Shown one piece after another: positions 1-7,980 of a stretch of 40,419 nucleotides of DNA (position 1 is its first letter; each line of letters starts with the position of its first letter). Where the stretch lies: positions 11,030 through 51,448 of the forward strand of contig DKAT01000018.1 in the NCBI GenBank assembly GCA_002450905.1. The letters run 5' to 3'. The notes under the pieces were generated by a model that did not search any database, was not told the origin of the DNA, and saw only the letters and a list, made by a program, of their open reading frames with translations. A program made the translations under genes and the position numbers. The stretch is from Spirochaetia bacterium UBA6919. Its GTDB lineage: Bacteria > Spirochaetota > UBA6919.

Positions 1-1
1 A

Positions 2-316
2 GGAGAAACTACGATAGGCCAAGTGATTATGGTATTTCTGTTAGTTTCAATTATGGCACCCATATTTGAAGAAATCTTGTTTCGAGGGGTGATATTTAGA
101 GTATTCGAAAGGAAATGGGGATTTCTAATTGGAGCTATAATCAGTAGTTTGTTATTTGGAGCAGCTCACCTTCAGCTAGCTAATTTATTTACAATAACAT
201 CCCTTGGATTTATTTTGGCATGGGTATACCAACGGTCTGGATCATTATATAGCTCCGTGATCCTGCACTCGATCTGGAATACCATATCTTTGATCACTGT
301 GAAGATTTTGTTTTAA
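2..316 (+). CDS. CPBP-family intramembrane metalloprotease (CAAX protease/Abi type), 5' end outside window
   Basis: The reading frame is open from the first bases of the window, so only the C-terminal part is present. Three family signatures are visible. EEILFRG (EE at nt 68-73, Arg at 83-85) is the glutamate pair plus arginine. LLFGAAH follows, with its His at nt 167-169, and then HSIWN with His and Asn near the C-terminus. These residues form the zinc site of CPBP (Abi/Rce1-like) proteases, which cleave within or beside membranes. Hydrophobic segments surround each motif, as expected for a polytopic inner-membrane protein. Substrates of bacterial members are mostly unknown and nothing here identifies one. 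The stop is followed by an AT-rich gap with no clear terminator. Confidence 0.85.
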   Translation, partial: GETTIGQVIMVFLLVSIMAPIFEEILFRGVIFRVFERKWGFLIGAIISSLLFGAAHLQLANLFTITSLGFILAWVYQRSGSLYSSVILHSIWNTISLITVKILF

Positions 317-721
317 AATTATTTTTACTCTTTAGTATCAACATAGATAAAAGATAGGTTAATAAAACAATCATAATAATTAAATTATTGAAAGGTCATA
401 ACATAAAAAGTTCATTCATAAAAATTAATTGATTTCAAAAGATTTATTAAGTATCACCTGTCCTCTACTCTTACAAAAACAACTTTATTTATTTTTATTT
501 TCCAAAAGAATAATAGCTCATTTCACTGAGGTTGATCTTTATGGTAAATCATTCTATTCCAAAAAGATCTTACTAAAAACCATCGGAACTAAAAAATTTG
601 ATTCCGATTGTGTATAGTTATATTGTATGGCCATCCAATTATGAAAAAAATTATTGTGTATTGATGATGTGTGATGTGATAGAGGAGTCTTTGTAAGGTG
701 ATGAATGACTACCCCATAGAA
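317..721. other. intergenic gap holding one 27-bp palindromic repeat
   Basis: This gap separates the CPBP gene (plus) from manC (minus), so both genes end here. It is strongly AT-rich. A 62-codon TTG-initiated frame at 429-617 has no ribosome site and runs through the repeat at 582-608, so I do not call it a gene. No clear intrinsic terminator is seen for either gene unless the repeat itself serves as one. Confidence 0.6.
582..608 (-). repeat. 27-bp near-palindromic repeat, copy 1
   Basis: The arms are ATCGGAA and TTCCGAT with an A/T-only core. The same 27-bp unit recurs at 17042-17068, 32316-32342 and 40223-40249. With copy 2 taken as forward, this copy is reversed and differs from it at two core bases. 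On the minus strand it is followed by GGTTTTT, and it lies about 115 bp past the end of manC, so it could act as a terminator hairpin for that gene. It occurs only in intergenic DNA, like a REP-type element. Confidence 0.75.
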
Positions 722-1804
722 TTATAAAAATGGTTTCAAATTATCGCTCTCTTTCATATCACCGAGGATTTTTTTTATTTCCTGTTCAGAACTCTTATTA
801 CAAACAAGGAATGCATCTTTGGTCTTGACCACAATTATATTATCTAGTCCAATAACTGCAATAACTGATTCATTATCCCCCAGAATAACTGAATCCTTTG
901 AATCTTTGGTCAGAACATTACCGTTTAATATATTATTATCTGAATTACCTATCAAACAACGGGAAAGAGAAGTCCAGGAACCCACATCATCCCAGTTTAA
1001 ATCTAATTTAAGACATAAAAGATTGTTTGTCTTTTCCATAATCCCATAATCTATAGATATCTTTTTTAGAGAATTAAAAACATTTTCTATAACCTGATTT
1101 TGATTTGAAGTATTTAATGAGTGTTTTATATTTATCAAACCCTGATATAATTCAGGCATGTGTTGTGAGATCTCATCCAGGATGGTTTCCACTTTGAAAA
1201 TAAACATTCCACTATTCCATAAGTAATTTCCCATTCGTAAATATTGGCATGCTGTATTGAAATCAGGTTTCTCTACAAATTGTTTGACGGAATATGTCTT
1301 ATATATATTTGAGTCGCTTTGTACATCATCAATTTCTATGTAACCATAACCAATTTCAGGACGTATTGGTAGAATTCCCATGGTCAGGAGACAAGATTTC
1401 TGTTTTACAATCTTATAACCTTGTTCAATATATGATTTAAATGACTTATGATCTTTGATCAGGTGATCCGAAGCACAGATGAACATGATGGCGTCTGGAA
1501 AATATTTTTGGATAGTTATAGCGGCTAGTCCAATAGCTGAAGCTGTGTCTCTTGGGAAGGGTTCTGTTATTATATTTTCTGGTTTGATTTCTGGTATTTC
1601 TTCATGGATTTTATCGGTGTAATCTTTTGAAGTAACAACAAATATTCTATCCGCAGAAAGGAAATATCTTAATCTGAGAAAGGTTTCACGAATCATTGAA
1701 TTTTCTGAAAAGAGTTTTAAAAACCCTTTTGGGTGGGAAGATCGACTCATGGGCCAGAATCGTTCACCTCCTCCACCTGCCATAATCACTGCAACTTGAG
1801 TCAT
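722..1804 (-). CDS. manC: mannose-1-phosphate guanylyltransferase
   Basis: This enzyme makes GDP-mannose from mannose-1-phosphate and GTP, supplying activated mannose (and derived sugars such as GDP-fucose or GDP-rhamnose) for surface polysaccharide. The nucleotide-binding signature GGGGERFWPMSR lies at residues 10-21 and is followed by PKGFLKL, the usual ManC pattern. ASDHLI, EKPD and WNSGMF, all typical of sugar nucleotidyltransferases, come later. At 360 residues it is the short single-domain form without the fused phosphomannose isomerase domain. It starts 12 bp after a glycosyltransferase gene on the same strand, so the two are probably cotranscribed and the GDP-sugar feeds glycan assembly. 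Confidence 0.93.
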   Translation of the reverse strand: MTQVAVIMAGGGGERFWPMSRSSHPKGFLKLFSENSMIRETFLRLRYFLSADRIFVVTSKDYTDKIHEEIPEIKPENIITEPFPRDTASAIGLAAITIQKYFPDAIMFICASDHLIKDHKSFKSYIEQGYKIVKQKSCLLTMGILPIRPEIGYGYIEIDDVQSDSNIYKTYSVKQFVEKPDFNTACQYLRMGNYLWNSGMFIFKVETILDEISQHMPELYQGLINIKHSLNTSNQNQVIENVFNSLKKISIDYGIMEKTNNLLCLKLDLNWDDVGSWTSLSRCLIGNSDNNILNGNVLTKDSKDSVILGDNESVIAVIGLDNIIVVKTKDAFLVCNKSSEQEIKKILGDMKESDNLKPFL

Positions 1805-1816
1805 TGTATTACCTCT

Positions 1817-3160
1817 CTAGTTATTTAAAAATCGTGAGCGTAATGATTTGTTTTTAAATATCCAATAACCTATTTGATTTATCCATTGAAAGCTTTGTAA
1901 TAAAGGGATTTTAGACTTAAAATATCTGAGAATCTTTTTAATAATAAATTGTCGTATGGACATGTTTTGATATTCTATTTGGAACTGAATTTGCTTTGTC
2001 AGGTATATTCCCATGGTCGATGATATTTTGCTTTGCTTATTTTGATATTGTTCAAATACAGATTCATAGACCTTTAGTGTATCCTGAGCTGTTTGAGTCC
2101 ATTTATAGGATAGGGCCTTTGGGAATCCTTTTGAAATTAAGGAGTCTCTCAGGTTCTGGTTGTTGATACCATCATAAATTGCTTTTGCTAAAGCAGTCAC
2201 GCTTGTGGCATCTATGAGGAGTGCTGAATCTCCCAGGACTTCAGGAATACATGTCTCATTGGACGCCACTACGGGGGTACCACACGCCATGGCTTCAAGG
2301 GGAGGCATCCCAAATCCTTCGTACAATGAGGGGAAGACAAATAGATCAGCCATATTATATATAGAGACAAGGTCTTCGTCATCAATGTGGTCTAGATAGA
2401 TGATCTGATTGGATAAATTATGATTTTTGATAATATCTTTAATTTCGTAATAGGTTTCAGGGACGTATTTTTTCCCAGCAATGACAAGCTGATGACGGAT
2501 TTGACCGGATTCATATAACTCTTTGTAAGCCAGGACAAGGGTTTTGATATTTTTATGAGGATAACTATTTCCTATGTTGAATATAAAATTATTTGTAATA
2601 TGGTATTTTGATTTGATTGTTGTGGTGTCGATATTTTTTTTGACCTGAAACTTTTTATCAGAGCCCTGATAGACAACATGGATTTTATTTTCAGGAATAT
2701 TTAATGTTTTGATTAAATCCTGTTTTGTATACTCTGAAATGGCAATGATACTATCAGCCCATTCGGCGTTTAAACGCATTTCTTGTTGACGTCTTGACAT
2801 GAGTTGTTCACTGAGGAAATTACCAATATTCTTATAGGAAATCAGGTCATGGATGGTGACAATACTAATAGGAGCGGATTTTAATAAGATAAGGGTATCG
2901 ATATCATTGATGGGATAAGGGGTGTGGAAGATATCAATATTTGATTTGTTCGTTAGAAAATTCTCCTCTAATATGATTTGCTGGGGATGAGAGAAATGCT
3001 TTATTGTATAATGATTTTCTGGATTGTATGAATGGGAAGTATATAGGGTATATTTATTTTTATTATCAATCGTTAACAGATCATCAAATAAACACCTGGC
3101 GTATCTGATCATCCCTTCCATCTTATTGGCAAATTGTAAACCATTGTAGGCAATGTGCAT
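1817..3160 (-). CDS. glycosyltransferase family 4 (GT-B fold)
   Basis: This is a retaining, nucleotide-sugar-dependent glycosyltransferase of the GT4 (group 1) type. The N-terminus (MHIAYNGLQ..EGMIRYARCL) matches the family start, which supports the chosen ATG. The C-terminal donor-binding half has the EGFGMPPLEAMACGTPVV signature with its Glu near residue 281, preceded by NIGNSYPHKN and ADLFVFPSLY. No membrane segment is seen in the catalytic part; the last 60 residues are basic and hydrophobic and may touch the membrane. It lies directly upstream of manC, so the donor may be GDP-mannose, but donor and acceptor cannot be read from sequence alone. The role is probably O-antigen-like or exopolysaccharide synthesis. 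Confidence 0.88.
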   Translation of the reverse strand: MHIAYNGLQFANKMEGMIRYARCLFDDLLTIDNKNKYTLYTSHSYNPENHYTIKHFSHPQQIILEENFLTNKSNIDIFHTPYPINDIDTLILLKSAPISIVTIHDLISYKNIGNFLSEQLMSRRQQEMRLNAEWADSIIAISEYTKQDLIKTLNIPENKIHVVYQGSDKKFQVKKNIDTTTIKSKYHITNNFIFNIGNSYPHKNIKTLVLAYKELYESGQIRHQLVIAGKKYVPETYYEIKDIIKNHNLSNQIIYLDHIDDEDLVSIYNMADLFVFPSLYEGFGMPPLEAMACGTPVVASNETCIPEVLGDSALLIDATSVTALAKAIYDGINNQNLRDSLISKGFPKALSYKWTQTAQDTLKVYESVFEQYQNKQSKISSTMGIYLTKQIQFQIEYQNMSIRQFIIKKILRYFKSKIPLLQSFQWINQIGYWIFKNKSLRSRFLNN

Positions 3161-3504
3161 TGGATCATCCGTATCATTTAATATAATAATTAATTATTAT
3201 TCTGCAACACTATCCAGAAAGAAATTATTATTATCCGATTTGGTTACCGGAGGCTTATAGTGATATTTTAGAATAAATAAAATAATAATTTTTAAATGAT
3301 AAATCATTTTTTAAGAAATATTTTTATATCATTCAGTGTAATTTTCATTATAATGATTAAACAGTTATGGAATACAAAGAATATGACTGTAGTATTACCC
3401 AAAATGATTTTACCCTGAAATCAATCCAATCGATTAAGATGAAATTGACTTATGAAGCATGATAAATTATTCTTTTGGTAATAATATATTTTTAGGAGTT
3501 CATA
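3161..3504. other. divergent intergenic region between glycosyltransferase and DUF4395 genes
   Basis: Very AT-rich gap between divergent genes. It holds the possible minus-strand promoter above. On the plus side TTGACT (3445-3450) has a weak -10-like TATTCT 17 bp on, and a good ribosome site AGGAG (3493-3497) precedes the ATG at 3505. No small gene or repeat is seen. Confidence 0.5.
3180..3207 (-). promoter_or_regulatory. possible sigma-70 promoter of the glycosyltransferase-manC operon
   Basis: On the minus strand, TTGCAG and TATATT are separated by 16 bp, ending about 20 bp before the glycosyltransferase ATG. In DNA this AT-rich a chance match is possible. Confidence 0.35.
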
Positions 3505-4167
3505 ATGAAAAGTATTTTCTATTTTGGGGAAGTCGTGGATGGTTATGATATTCCTGTTTTAAATGAACGCGAAATAAGGGCTGCTGCGGGAATATTATTC
3601 CTGGTGTTGTTCATATCAATTATAATCATTGGTGTTACAGAAAATTATCTATACTTCAAATATGCTATTACTATTTTTCTATCCGACATGATTATCCGTG
3701 TATTTATAAACCCTAAATATTCTCCCACCCTAATTATCGGGCGAATGATTGTAAGAAATCAGAATCCGGAGTATGTGGGTGCAAAACAAAAAAAGTTTGC
3801 CTGGATCATTGGAATCATCCTCTCAACAACGATATTTACGCTGAATGTGGCGATTAATTCCTTTAGTCCAATCACTGGTATGATCTGTCTTATCTGTTTG
3901 ATATTTTTGTTTTTTGAAACATCTTTCGGTATTTGTATAGGCTGTAAGATTTATTCCTTGTTCTATAAAGAAAAAGTTCAATATTGTCCGGGTGAGGTGT
4001 GTGATCCAAAATCAAAACAAGCTATCCAAGTTATATCAAAATGGCAAATACTCATTGTGTTTGGATTTATTCTCTATATCACTTCACTTGTGTTTCTATT
4101 CAATGATTTTTACCGAATCAAACCCTTTGACTTGCTGGGGATAACCACACCATCTCAAAAAAAATGA
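3505..4167 (+). CDS. DUF4395-family integral membrane protein
   Basis: The protein has 220 residues with about five hydrophobic helices. The DUF4395 pattern is visible: RVFINPKYSPT (about residues 65-75) after the second helix, KQKKFAW before the third, and a cysteine pair in FGICIGCKIY (Cys144 and Cys147) at the end of the fourth. A further CPGEVC follows in a loop. The biochemical function of DUF4395 is unknown; the conserved cysteines suggest redox or sulfur chemistry, and relatives often sit beside rhodanese or thioredoxin genes. No such partner is next to it here. The ribosome site AGGAG lies 7 bp before the ATG, which fixes the start. It appears monocistronic. Confidence 0.8.
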   Translation: MKSIFYFGEVVDGYDIPVLNEREIRAAAGILFLVLFISIIIIGVTENYLYFKYAITIFLSDMIIRVFINPKYSPTLIIGRMIVRNQNPEYVGAKQKKFAWIIGIILSTTIFTLNVAINSFSPITGMICLICLIFLFFETSFGICIGCKIYSLFYKEKVQYCPGEVCDPKSKQAIQVISKWQILIVFGFILYITSLVFLFNDFYRIKPFDLLGITTPSQKK

Positions 4168-4298
4168 TAGTGTCTACTGTAAATACGATTAACAATTCGA
4201 TATTAAAAAGGGTTATTTATATAGACTTTCAACGATGATTCATGTACGGGGTATATATTAGATTTTAGAACCTATAAAAAATATGGTAGGGGTAAATA

Positions 4299-4675
4299 AT
4301 GTCAGAAATTCATAATCCAAAGTATCGCTGTCCGTGTTGTAATTTTATTACTCTAAATTATAAACCCCCAGGAAGTTTTGATATTTGTACCATTTGCCAT
4401 TGGGAAGATGATAACATACAGTTTGATGACCCAGATTATGAAGGTGGTGCAAATCATGAGAGTTTAAATCAAGCAAAGGAAATTTTAAGTTGTATGGTAT
4501 ATGTTTTAATGCTGACGTTAAATTTGGTGATGTTAGTGAAATATTATTAAATATTTGGTTTAGAAATAAGAATTTTAATATTTCCAAATATGAAAAATTG
4601 TATGATTCAATTCAAAAAAGGATTCAAGTATATATCGATGCAAATTTTCCTGAATGGTTATCTATAATAAGATGA
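4299..4675 (+). pseudogene. CPCC-family cysteine-rich protein, split by a single-base frameshift
   Basis: The first frame (4299-4550) begins with YRCPCCNFITL, then FDICTICHWEDD and DPDYEGGANHESLNQAKE, which is the CPCC-type small cysteine-rich family (two CxxC pairs, probably a metal-binding knuckle). After NQAKE the frame degenerates. The family-like continuation NFKLYGICFNADVKFGDVSE is in the +1 frame and runs to the stop at 4673-4675. Restoring one A near 4481-4486 (GAAATTTT to GAAAATTTT) joins both parts into one protein of about 125 residues. The break is in an A/T run, so it may be a real inactivating deletion or a sequencing error. The function of the family is not known. Confidence 0.8.
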
Positions 4676-4733
4676 AAATTAAATGTATAACTTGATGATT
4701 ATTTAGATGTTATTGCAGATCGACTTTTTGGCA

Positions 4734-4776
4734 AGGCTCAGGAGCCTAACCATCCTCAGAGGGGCGAAGGGATATG
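4734..4776 (+). repeat. degenerate small-palindrome element
   Basis: Two adjoining units. The first has arms AGGCT/AGCCT with a 4-base loop. The second runs from CATCCTCAGAGG to GAAGGGATATG and resembles, with several mismatches and extra bases, the reverse of the unit at 32451-32473. It is related to intergenic palindromes rather than to any coding sequence. Confidence 0.4.
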
Positions 4777-5111
4777 AGTGATTTTTGGTGAAGTATGAAT
4801 AAAATGCACAATTGATTTCCCTGTTCTTAGACATCGCTGTCTTTCGCAGGATTCAAACGTCAGTGTTTTTTCCCATACTTTTCCCTTGATTCTCCTGTCT
4901 TTCTCCTGAGATTGTCCTGTCTAGAGGATTAGGTGGTGTTCTTTTTTATTTAAGACCGGATTTTCTTCTGTTCCATAAGATCTAATCATATTTTCTTTGT
5001 GTTGCGTTGGTTTAGCTGATCGAGATGTATTTGGGGACTCTCTTAGAGCGGAGAATGATTATTTGAGTGATAAATACCTAATCCTTTTTGAACTATTTGG
5101 TGATACTTTCG

Positions 5112-5139
5112 TTGAAATTTAAAAAAAATCGATTATATT
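5112..5139 (+). promoter_or_regulatory. possible sigma-70 promoter of the 5225-argG operon
   Basis: TTGAAA at 5112-5117 and TATATT at 5134-5139 are separated by 16 bp. Transcription would start near 5146, giving a leader of about 80 nt before the ATG at 5225. A second -10-like TATTAT lies near 5190, so the start point is uncertain. Confidence 0.4.
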
Positions 5140-5224
5140 ATCTACCAAAATTATTTTCCAAAGTGTTAATAAACTATTATTTTATAAAACAATATTATAG
5201 GGCAACCGGATATTGAATTAATCT

Positions 5225-5734
5225 ATGGAATCTAAGACCAAGTATCCCAAAAAACCTGTTGTGTTCCACCTGTGGGCTGGAATCATCTTTTTATCAACCA
5301 TTGGAGTACTGATTCTCATCGGTGGACTGAATCAAATCTCAAGGGGAGATTATATTGGAGGGAACCCCGGATATCAGGGTAAAGACACACTCTTATTTGT
5401 TATAGGGATGATCCTAATTTGTACTGCATTCACCGGAGGACTAAGCTGGTTATTGATCAGGAAACACCGTAAGAAATTGAAAATTTATCAAACTAACATC
5501 GATACTTATTATGAGAGAAAGATTTTAAAATATGCCATTACTCAATCAGGTAGAGTTACACCTGTTGAAATCTCGTTGAATATCGAAAATCTCAATATCA
5601 CCCAAGCAAAACTTGCGCTCGATAGAATGGTTTCCAGGGGTATGGCGGATATGTTGATCGCACAGGATGGCACTTTGGTTTATGAAATTAAGGGAATTAC
5701 CCCTGATAAATATTCTACAGAAACTATAATATAA
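5225..5734 (+). CDS. hypothetical two-helix membrane protein with C-terminal helical domain
   Basis: 169 residues. Two hydrophobic helices (about 15-35 and 55-80) are separated by a short polar loop (SRGDYIGGNPGYQGKD). A cytosolic C-terminal part follows, with the pattern KYAITQSGRVTPVEISLNIENLNITQAKLALDRMVSRGMAD, which reads like a small winged-helix or MarR-like fold: helix, turn, recognition-type helix, then short strands (LVYEIKG). A membrane-tethered regulator is conceivable, but I recognise no family. No clear ribosome site precedes the ATG. It ends 18 bp before argG and is probably cotranscribed with it. Confidence 0.7.
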   Translation: MESKTKYPKKPVVFHLWAGIIFLSTIGVLILIGGLNQISRGDYIGGNPGYQGKDTLLFVIGMILICTAFTGGLSWLLIRKHRKKLKIYQTNIDTYYERKILKYAITQSGRVTPVEISLNIENLNITQAKLALDRMVSRGMADMLIAQDGTLVYEIKGITPDKYSTETII

Positions 5735-5752
5735 TAATAGATAGGAAATTCT

Positions 5753-6961
5753 ATGAAAAATGTAAATAAGGTTGTCCTCGCCTATTCGGGTGGACTGGAC
5801 ACGTCAGTGATTTTGAAATGGCTTATTGAGAGTTATGGAGCAGAGGTTATCGCTTATTCAGCAGATATTGGACAGGATGAAGAGCTGGATGGGATTCCTG
5901 ATAAGGCGAAGAAAACAGGAGCCTCGGGAGTTTATGTTGAGGACTTAAAAAAAGAGTTTGTTGAGGAATATATCTTTCGTGCTATCAAAGCGAATGCTAT
6001 TTATGAAGGGAAATATCTTTTGGGTACATCCCTTGCAAGACCTCTTATCGCGAAACGTCAGATTGAAATTGCTAAGAAAGAGAATGCCGATGCTGTATCC
6101 CATGGTTCTACAGGTAAAGGGAATGATCAGGTAAGATTTGAACTGGCTTACAAAGCACTGAACCCCAAAATTAAAATCATAGCCCCCTGGAGAGAATGGA
6201 ATCTTGGTTCCAGAGAAGAACTCATTGCCTATGCTAAGTCTCATGGTATACCCGTCCCTGTCACCCAACAAAAGCCCTATTCCTCTGATAGAAACTTTAT
6301 GCACATTAGTTTTGAAGGCGGTATATTAGAAGATCCCTATTCTGAACCTAATGAAGATATGTTTATCCTTACAAAATCCCCTGAGAATGCTAAAGATGAG
6401 CCGACTTATGTTGAAATCTCTTTTGAAAAGGGTATTCCTGTTGCTCTGGATGGTCAAAAAATGTCTTCCGTTGATCTCATGAGAAAAATAAATAAAATTG
6501 CTGGTGAGAATGGTGTAGGCAGAGTGGATATCGTAGAAAATCGCCTTGTAGGAATGAAATCCCGTGGGGTATATGAAACACCAGGAGGTACTGTCCTGAT
6601 AGATGCTCATCGTGCCATGGAAAGTCTCACTCTGGAAAGGGATACATTCCACTATAAAGAGATGATTGCCTTAAAATATGCTGAACTCGTCTATTATGGA
6701 TTATGGTTTCACCCATTGAAAGACGCTCTTGATAAATTCATTGATGAGACTCAAAAAGGGGTTACCGGTGAAGTGAAAGTGAAGCTCTTTAAGGGAAATT
6801 GCACTATTGTTGGCAGAAAATCCCAATTCTCATTATACAACCCACAACTTTCAACGTTTGAAAGGGACGAAATTTATAATCAAAATGACGCAACAGGTTT
6901 CATCAATTTATTCAGTCTCCCCACCATGGAATCTGCGAAACAAAAAAAATTGTTAGGATAA
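5753..6961 (+). CDS. argG: argininosuccinate synthase
   Basis: This cytosolic enzyme condenses citrulline and aspartate with ATP to argininosuccinate, the penultimate step of arginine synthesis. The PP-loop signature VVLAYSGGLDTSV lies at residues 7-19. GTSLARPLIAK, HGSTGKGNDQVRFE and YSSDRN (citrulline and aspartate contacts) and SRGVYETPGG are all present. The 402-residue length is normal. A ribosome site AGGAAA precedes the ATG. The partner argininosuccinate lyase (argH) is not adjacent; a secreted protein gene follows after 4 bp instead. Confidence 0.97.
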   Translation: MKNVNKVVLAYSGGLDTSVILKWLIESYGAEVIAYSADIGQDEELDGIPDKAKKTGASGVYVEDLKKEFVEEYIFRAIKANAIYEGKYLLGTSLARPLIAKRQIEIAKKENADAVSHGSTGKGNDQVRFELAYKALNPKIKIIAPWREWNLGSREELIAYAKSHGIPVPVTQQKPYSSDRNFMHISFEGGILEDPYSEPNEDMFILTKSPENAKDEPTYVEISFEKGIPVALDGQKMSSVDLMRKINKIAGENGVGRVDIVENRLVGMKSRGVYETPGGTVLIDAHRAMESLTLERDTFHYKEMIALKYAELVYYGLWFHPLKDALDKFIDETQKGVTGEVKVKLFKGNCTIVGRKSQFSLYNPQLSTFERDEIYNQNDATGFINLFSLPTMESAKQKKLLG

Positions 6962-6965
6962 CAAC

Positions 6966-7682
6966 ATGAAATACAAAATACTTATGATTTGCATATCTCT
7001 CTTACTCACAATAAATCTATTCTCCGCCCCTAAAAGTTCTGAAGATTTATATGATCTTATAAGGGAAAATTATACTAAAAACTTTCCATCTGATTTCGTA
7101 GCTGGTGTCTATGGATATGAAATTGCAAATAGTGTCAGCAAAATCCCCAAAGAAAGTTATTGCAAGGGGAAATCCCCCAGAGTGACCTATTTATTTCTTC
7201 GGGGTCAGGAAGAAAGTATTATCGTTGAAAATGTAGAAAACCCCTACGTCACTCGCTTCCAAACCCATCTTGAGGTATATAAAAGGGCAAAGGTGTTTTT
7301 AAATCAAGATATGACATTTGATAATCTTAAAAAAACATTCCACTGGGAATATCTCCCCTCGCTCAGCAAAGGATATTATGTAGTTAAAATGAGAAAGCAT
7401 ATTGTCAGGGCAAGCGATTATTTTCTTCTCTACTTTAATAAATCAAATTACACCCTGGCTACTGCAGTGCAATACAGCAATAATAGACCCATTGGTACGA
7501 TTGTCGTTTATTATACCTCAAAAGGGGGATATATTCTTCCGTCCCAGATCCGGGTAAATTATGTTAAAAATGGACAACGAAAACAAATCACTTTAAATAT
7601 TGCTGGATATAAAATAAATATTGGGCTAACAATGTCTAAAATCATCCAGTTACAAGATGATTGTCCATCTGTAGATCGTTAA
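6966..7682 (+). CDS. secreted protein of unknown function, possibly LolA-like fold
   Basis: A clear signal peptide (MKYKILMICISLLLTINLFSA) is followed by about 215 residues without a lipobox or membrane helix, so it should be periplasmic or outer-membrane associated. The second half (YFLLYFNKSNYTLATAVQYSN..PIGTIVVYYTSKGGYILPSQIRVNYV..GQRKQITLNIAGYKIN) has the regular strand pattern of LolA/LppX-type lipid-binding folds, where a substrate-shielding half-barrel is built from such strands. This is a fold-level impression only. It begins 4 bp after the argG stop, so it is probably translated from the same message, but no functional link to arginine synthesis is evident. Confidence 0.7.
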   Translation: MKYKILMICISLLLTINLFSAPKSSEDLYDLIRENYTKNFPSDFVAGVYGYEIANSVSKIPKESYCKGKSPRVTYLFLRGQEESIIVENVENPYVTRFQTHLEVYKRAKVFLNQDMTFDNLKKTFHWEYLPSLSKGYYVVKMRKHIVRASDYFLLYFNKSNYTLATAVQYSNNRPIGTIVVYYTSKGGYILPSQIRVNYVKNGQRKQITLNIAGYKINIGLTMSKIIQLQDDCPSVDR

Positions 7683-7818
7683 AAATAATTCCTGGTAAGT
7701 TGCTGTTTTTTGATCAATTGTTCAAATTTAAACATCTTTTTAAGAATCATCCATGCATCTTTTTTTTTCAAGTTATTGATATCATTTAATTAATATTACT
7801 TTCCAAAATAATTACGAA

Positions 7819-7834
7819 TGGTATTTTTCTTGCT
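7819..7834 (+). promoter_or_regulatory. sigma-54 (RpoN) promoter upstream of amt
   Basis: TGGTATTTTTCTTGCT matches the sigma-54 pattern TGGYAY-N5-TTGCW. The GG (7820-7821) and GC (7832-7833) doublets have the exact spacing this promoter class requires. Transcription would start near 7845, leaving a leader of about 135 nt before the amt ATG. Nitrogen-controlled genes such as amt commonly use sigma-54 with NtrC. No clear NtrC dimer site was recognised upstream. Confidence 0.6.
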
Positions 7835-7980
7835 ATAAATACTCTGACTTACATTACATTATCCTTTAATTATAAAAAAATCTATAAATATTAATTCAAT
7901 TGTTACCATATGGATAAATTAATATTGTTTGTAAGTTATAAAAGACTTTTCTATTTTAATTTATGTGTAAAGGAGATCAA

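Larger units (their letters stand above)
4676..5224. other. long intergenic gap with degenerate palindromic elements and a promoter
   Basis: No gene is supported in this 549-bp gap. At 4734-4747 there is a small palindrome with arms AGGCT and AGCCT. It is followed at 4751-4776 by a degenerate match to the CATCCT...GAAGGATG element seen at 32451-32473. The middle (about 4850-4930) is rich in CCTGT/CTCCTG runs without clear order. The 3' part holds the possible promoter at 5112-5139. The gap could contain decayed sequence left by the frameshifted gene upstream. Confidence 0.5.

Noticed and set aside
429..617. 62-codon TTG-started frame after the CPBP gene
   Set aside because: No ribosome site, low-complexity translation, and it runs through the palindromic repeat; AT-rich chance frame.
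4850..4930. Possible repeat or CRISPR-like CCTGT/CTCCTG runs
   Set aside because: Irregular spacing and no constant repeat unit; simple pyrimidine-rich sequence.
5945..6652. Minus-strand frames inside argG
   Set aside because: They are shadows of a full, conserved argG frame and lack starts with ribosome sites.
7963..7980. Earlier amt start at 7963
   Set aside because: That ATG overlaps the ribosome site serving the ATG at 7981, and nothing upstream supports it.
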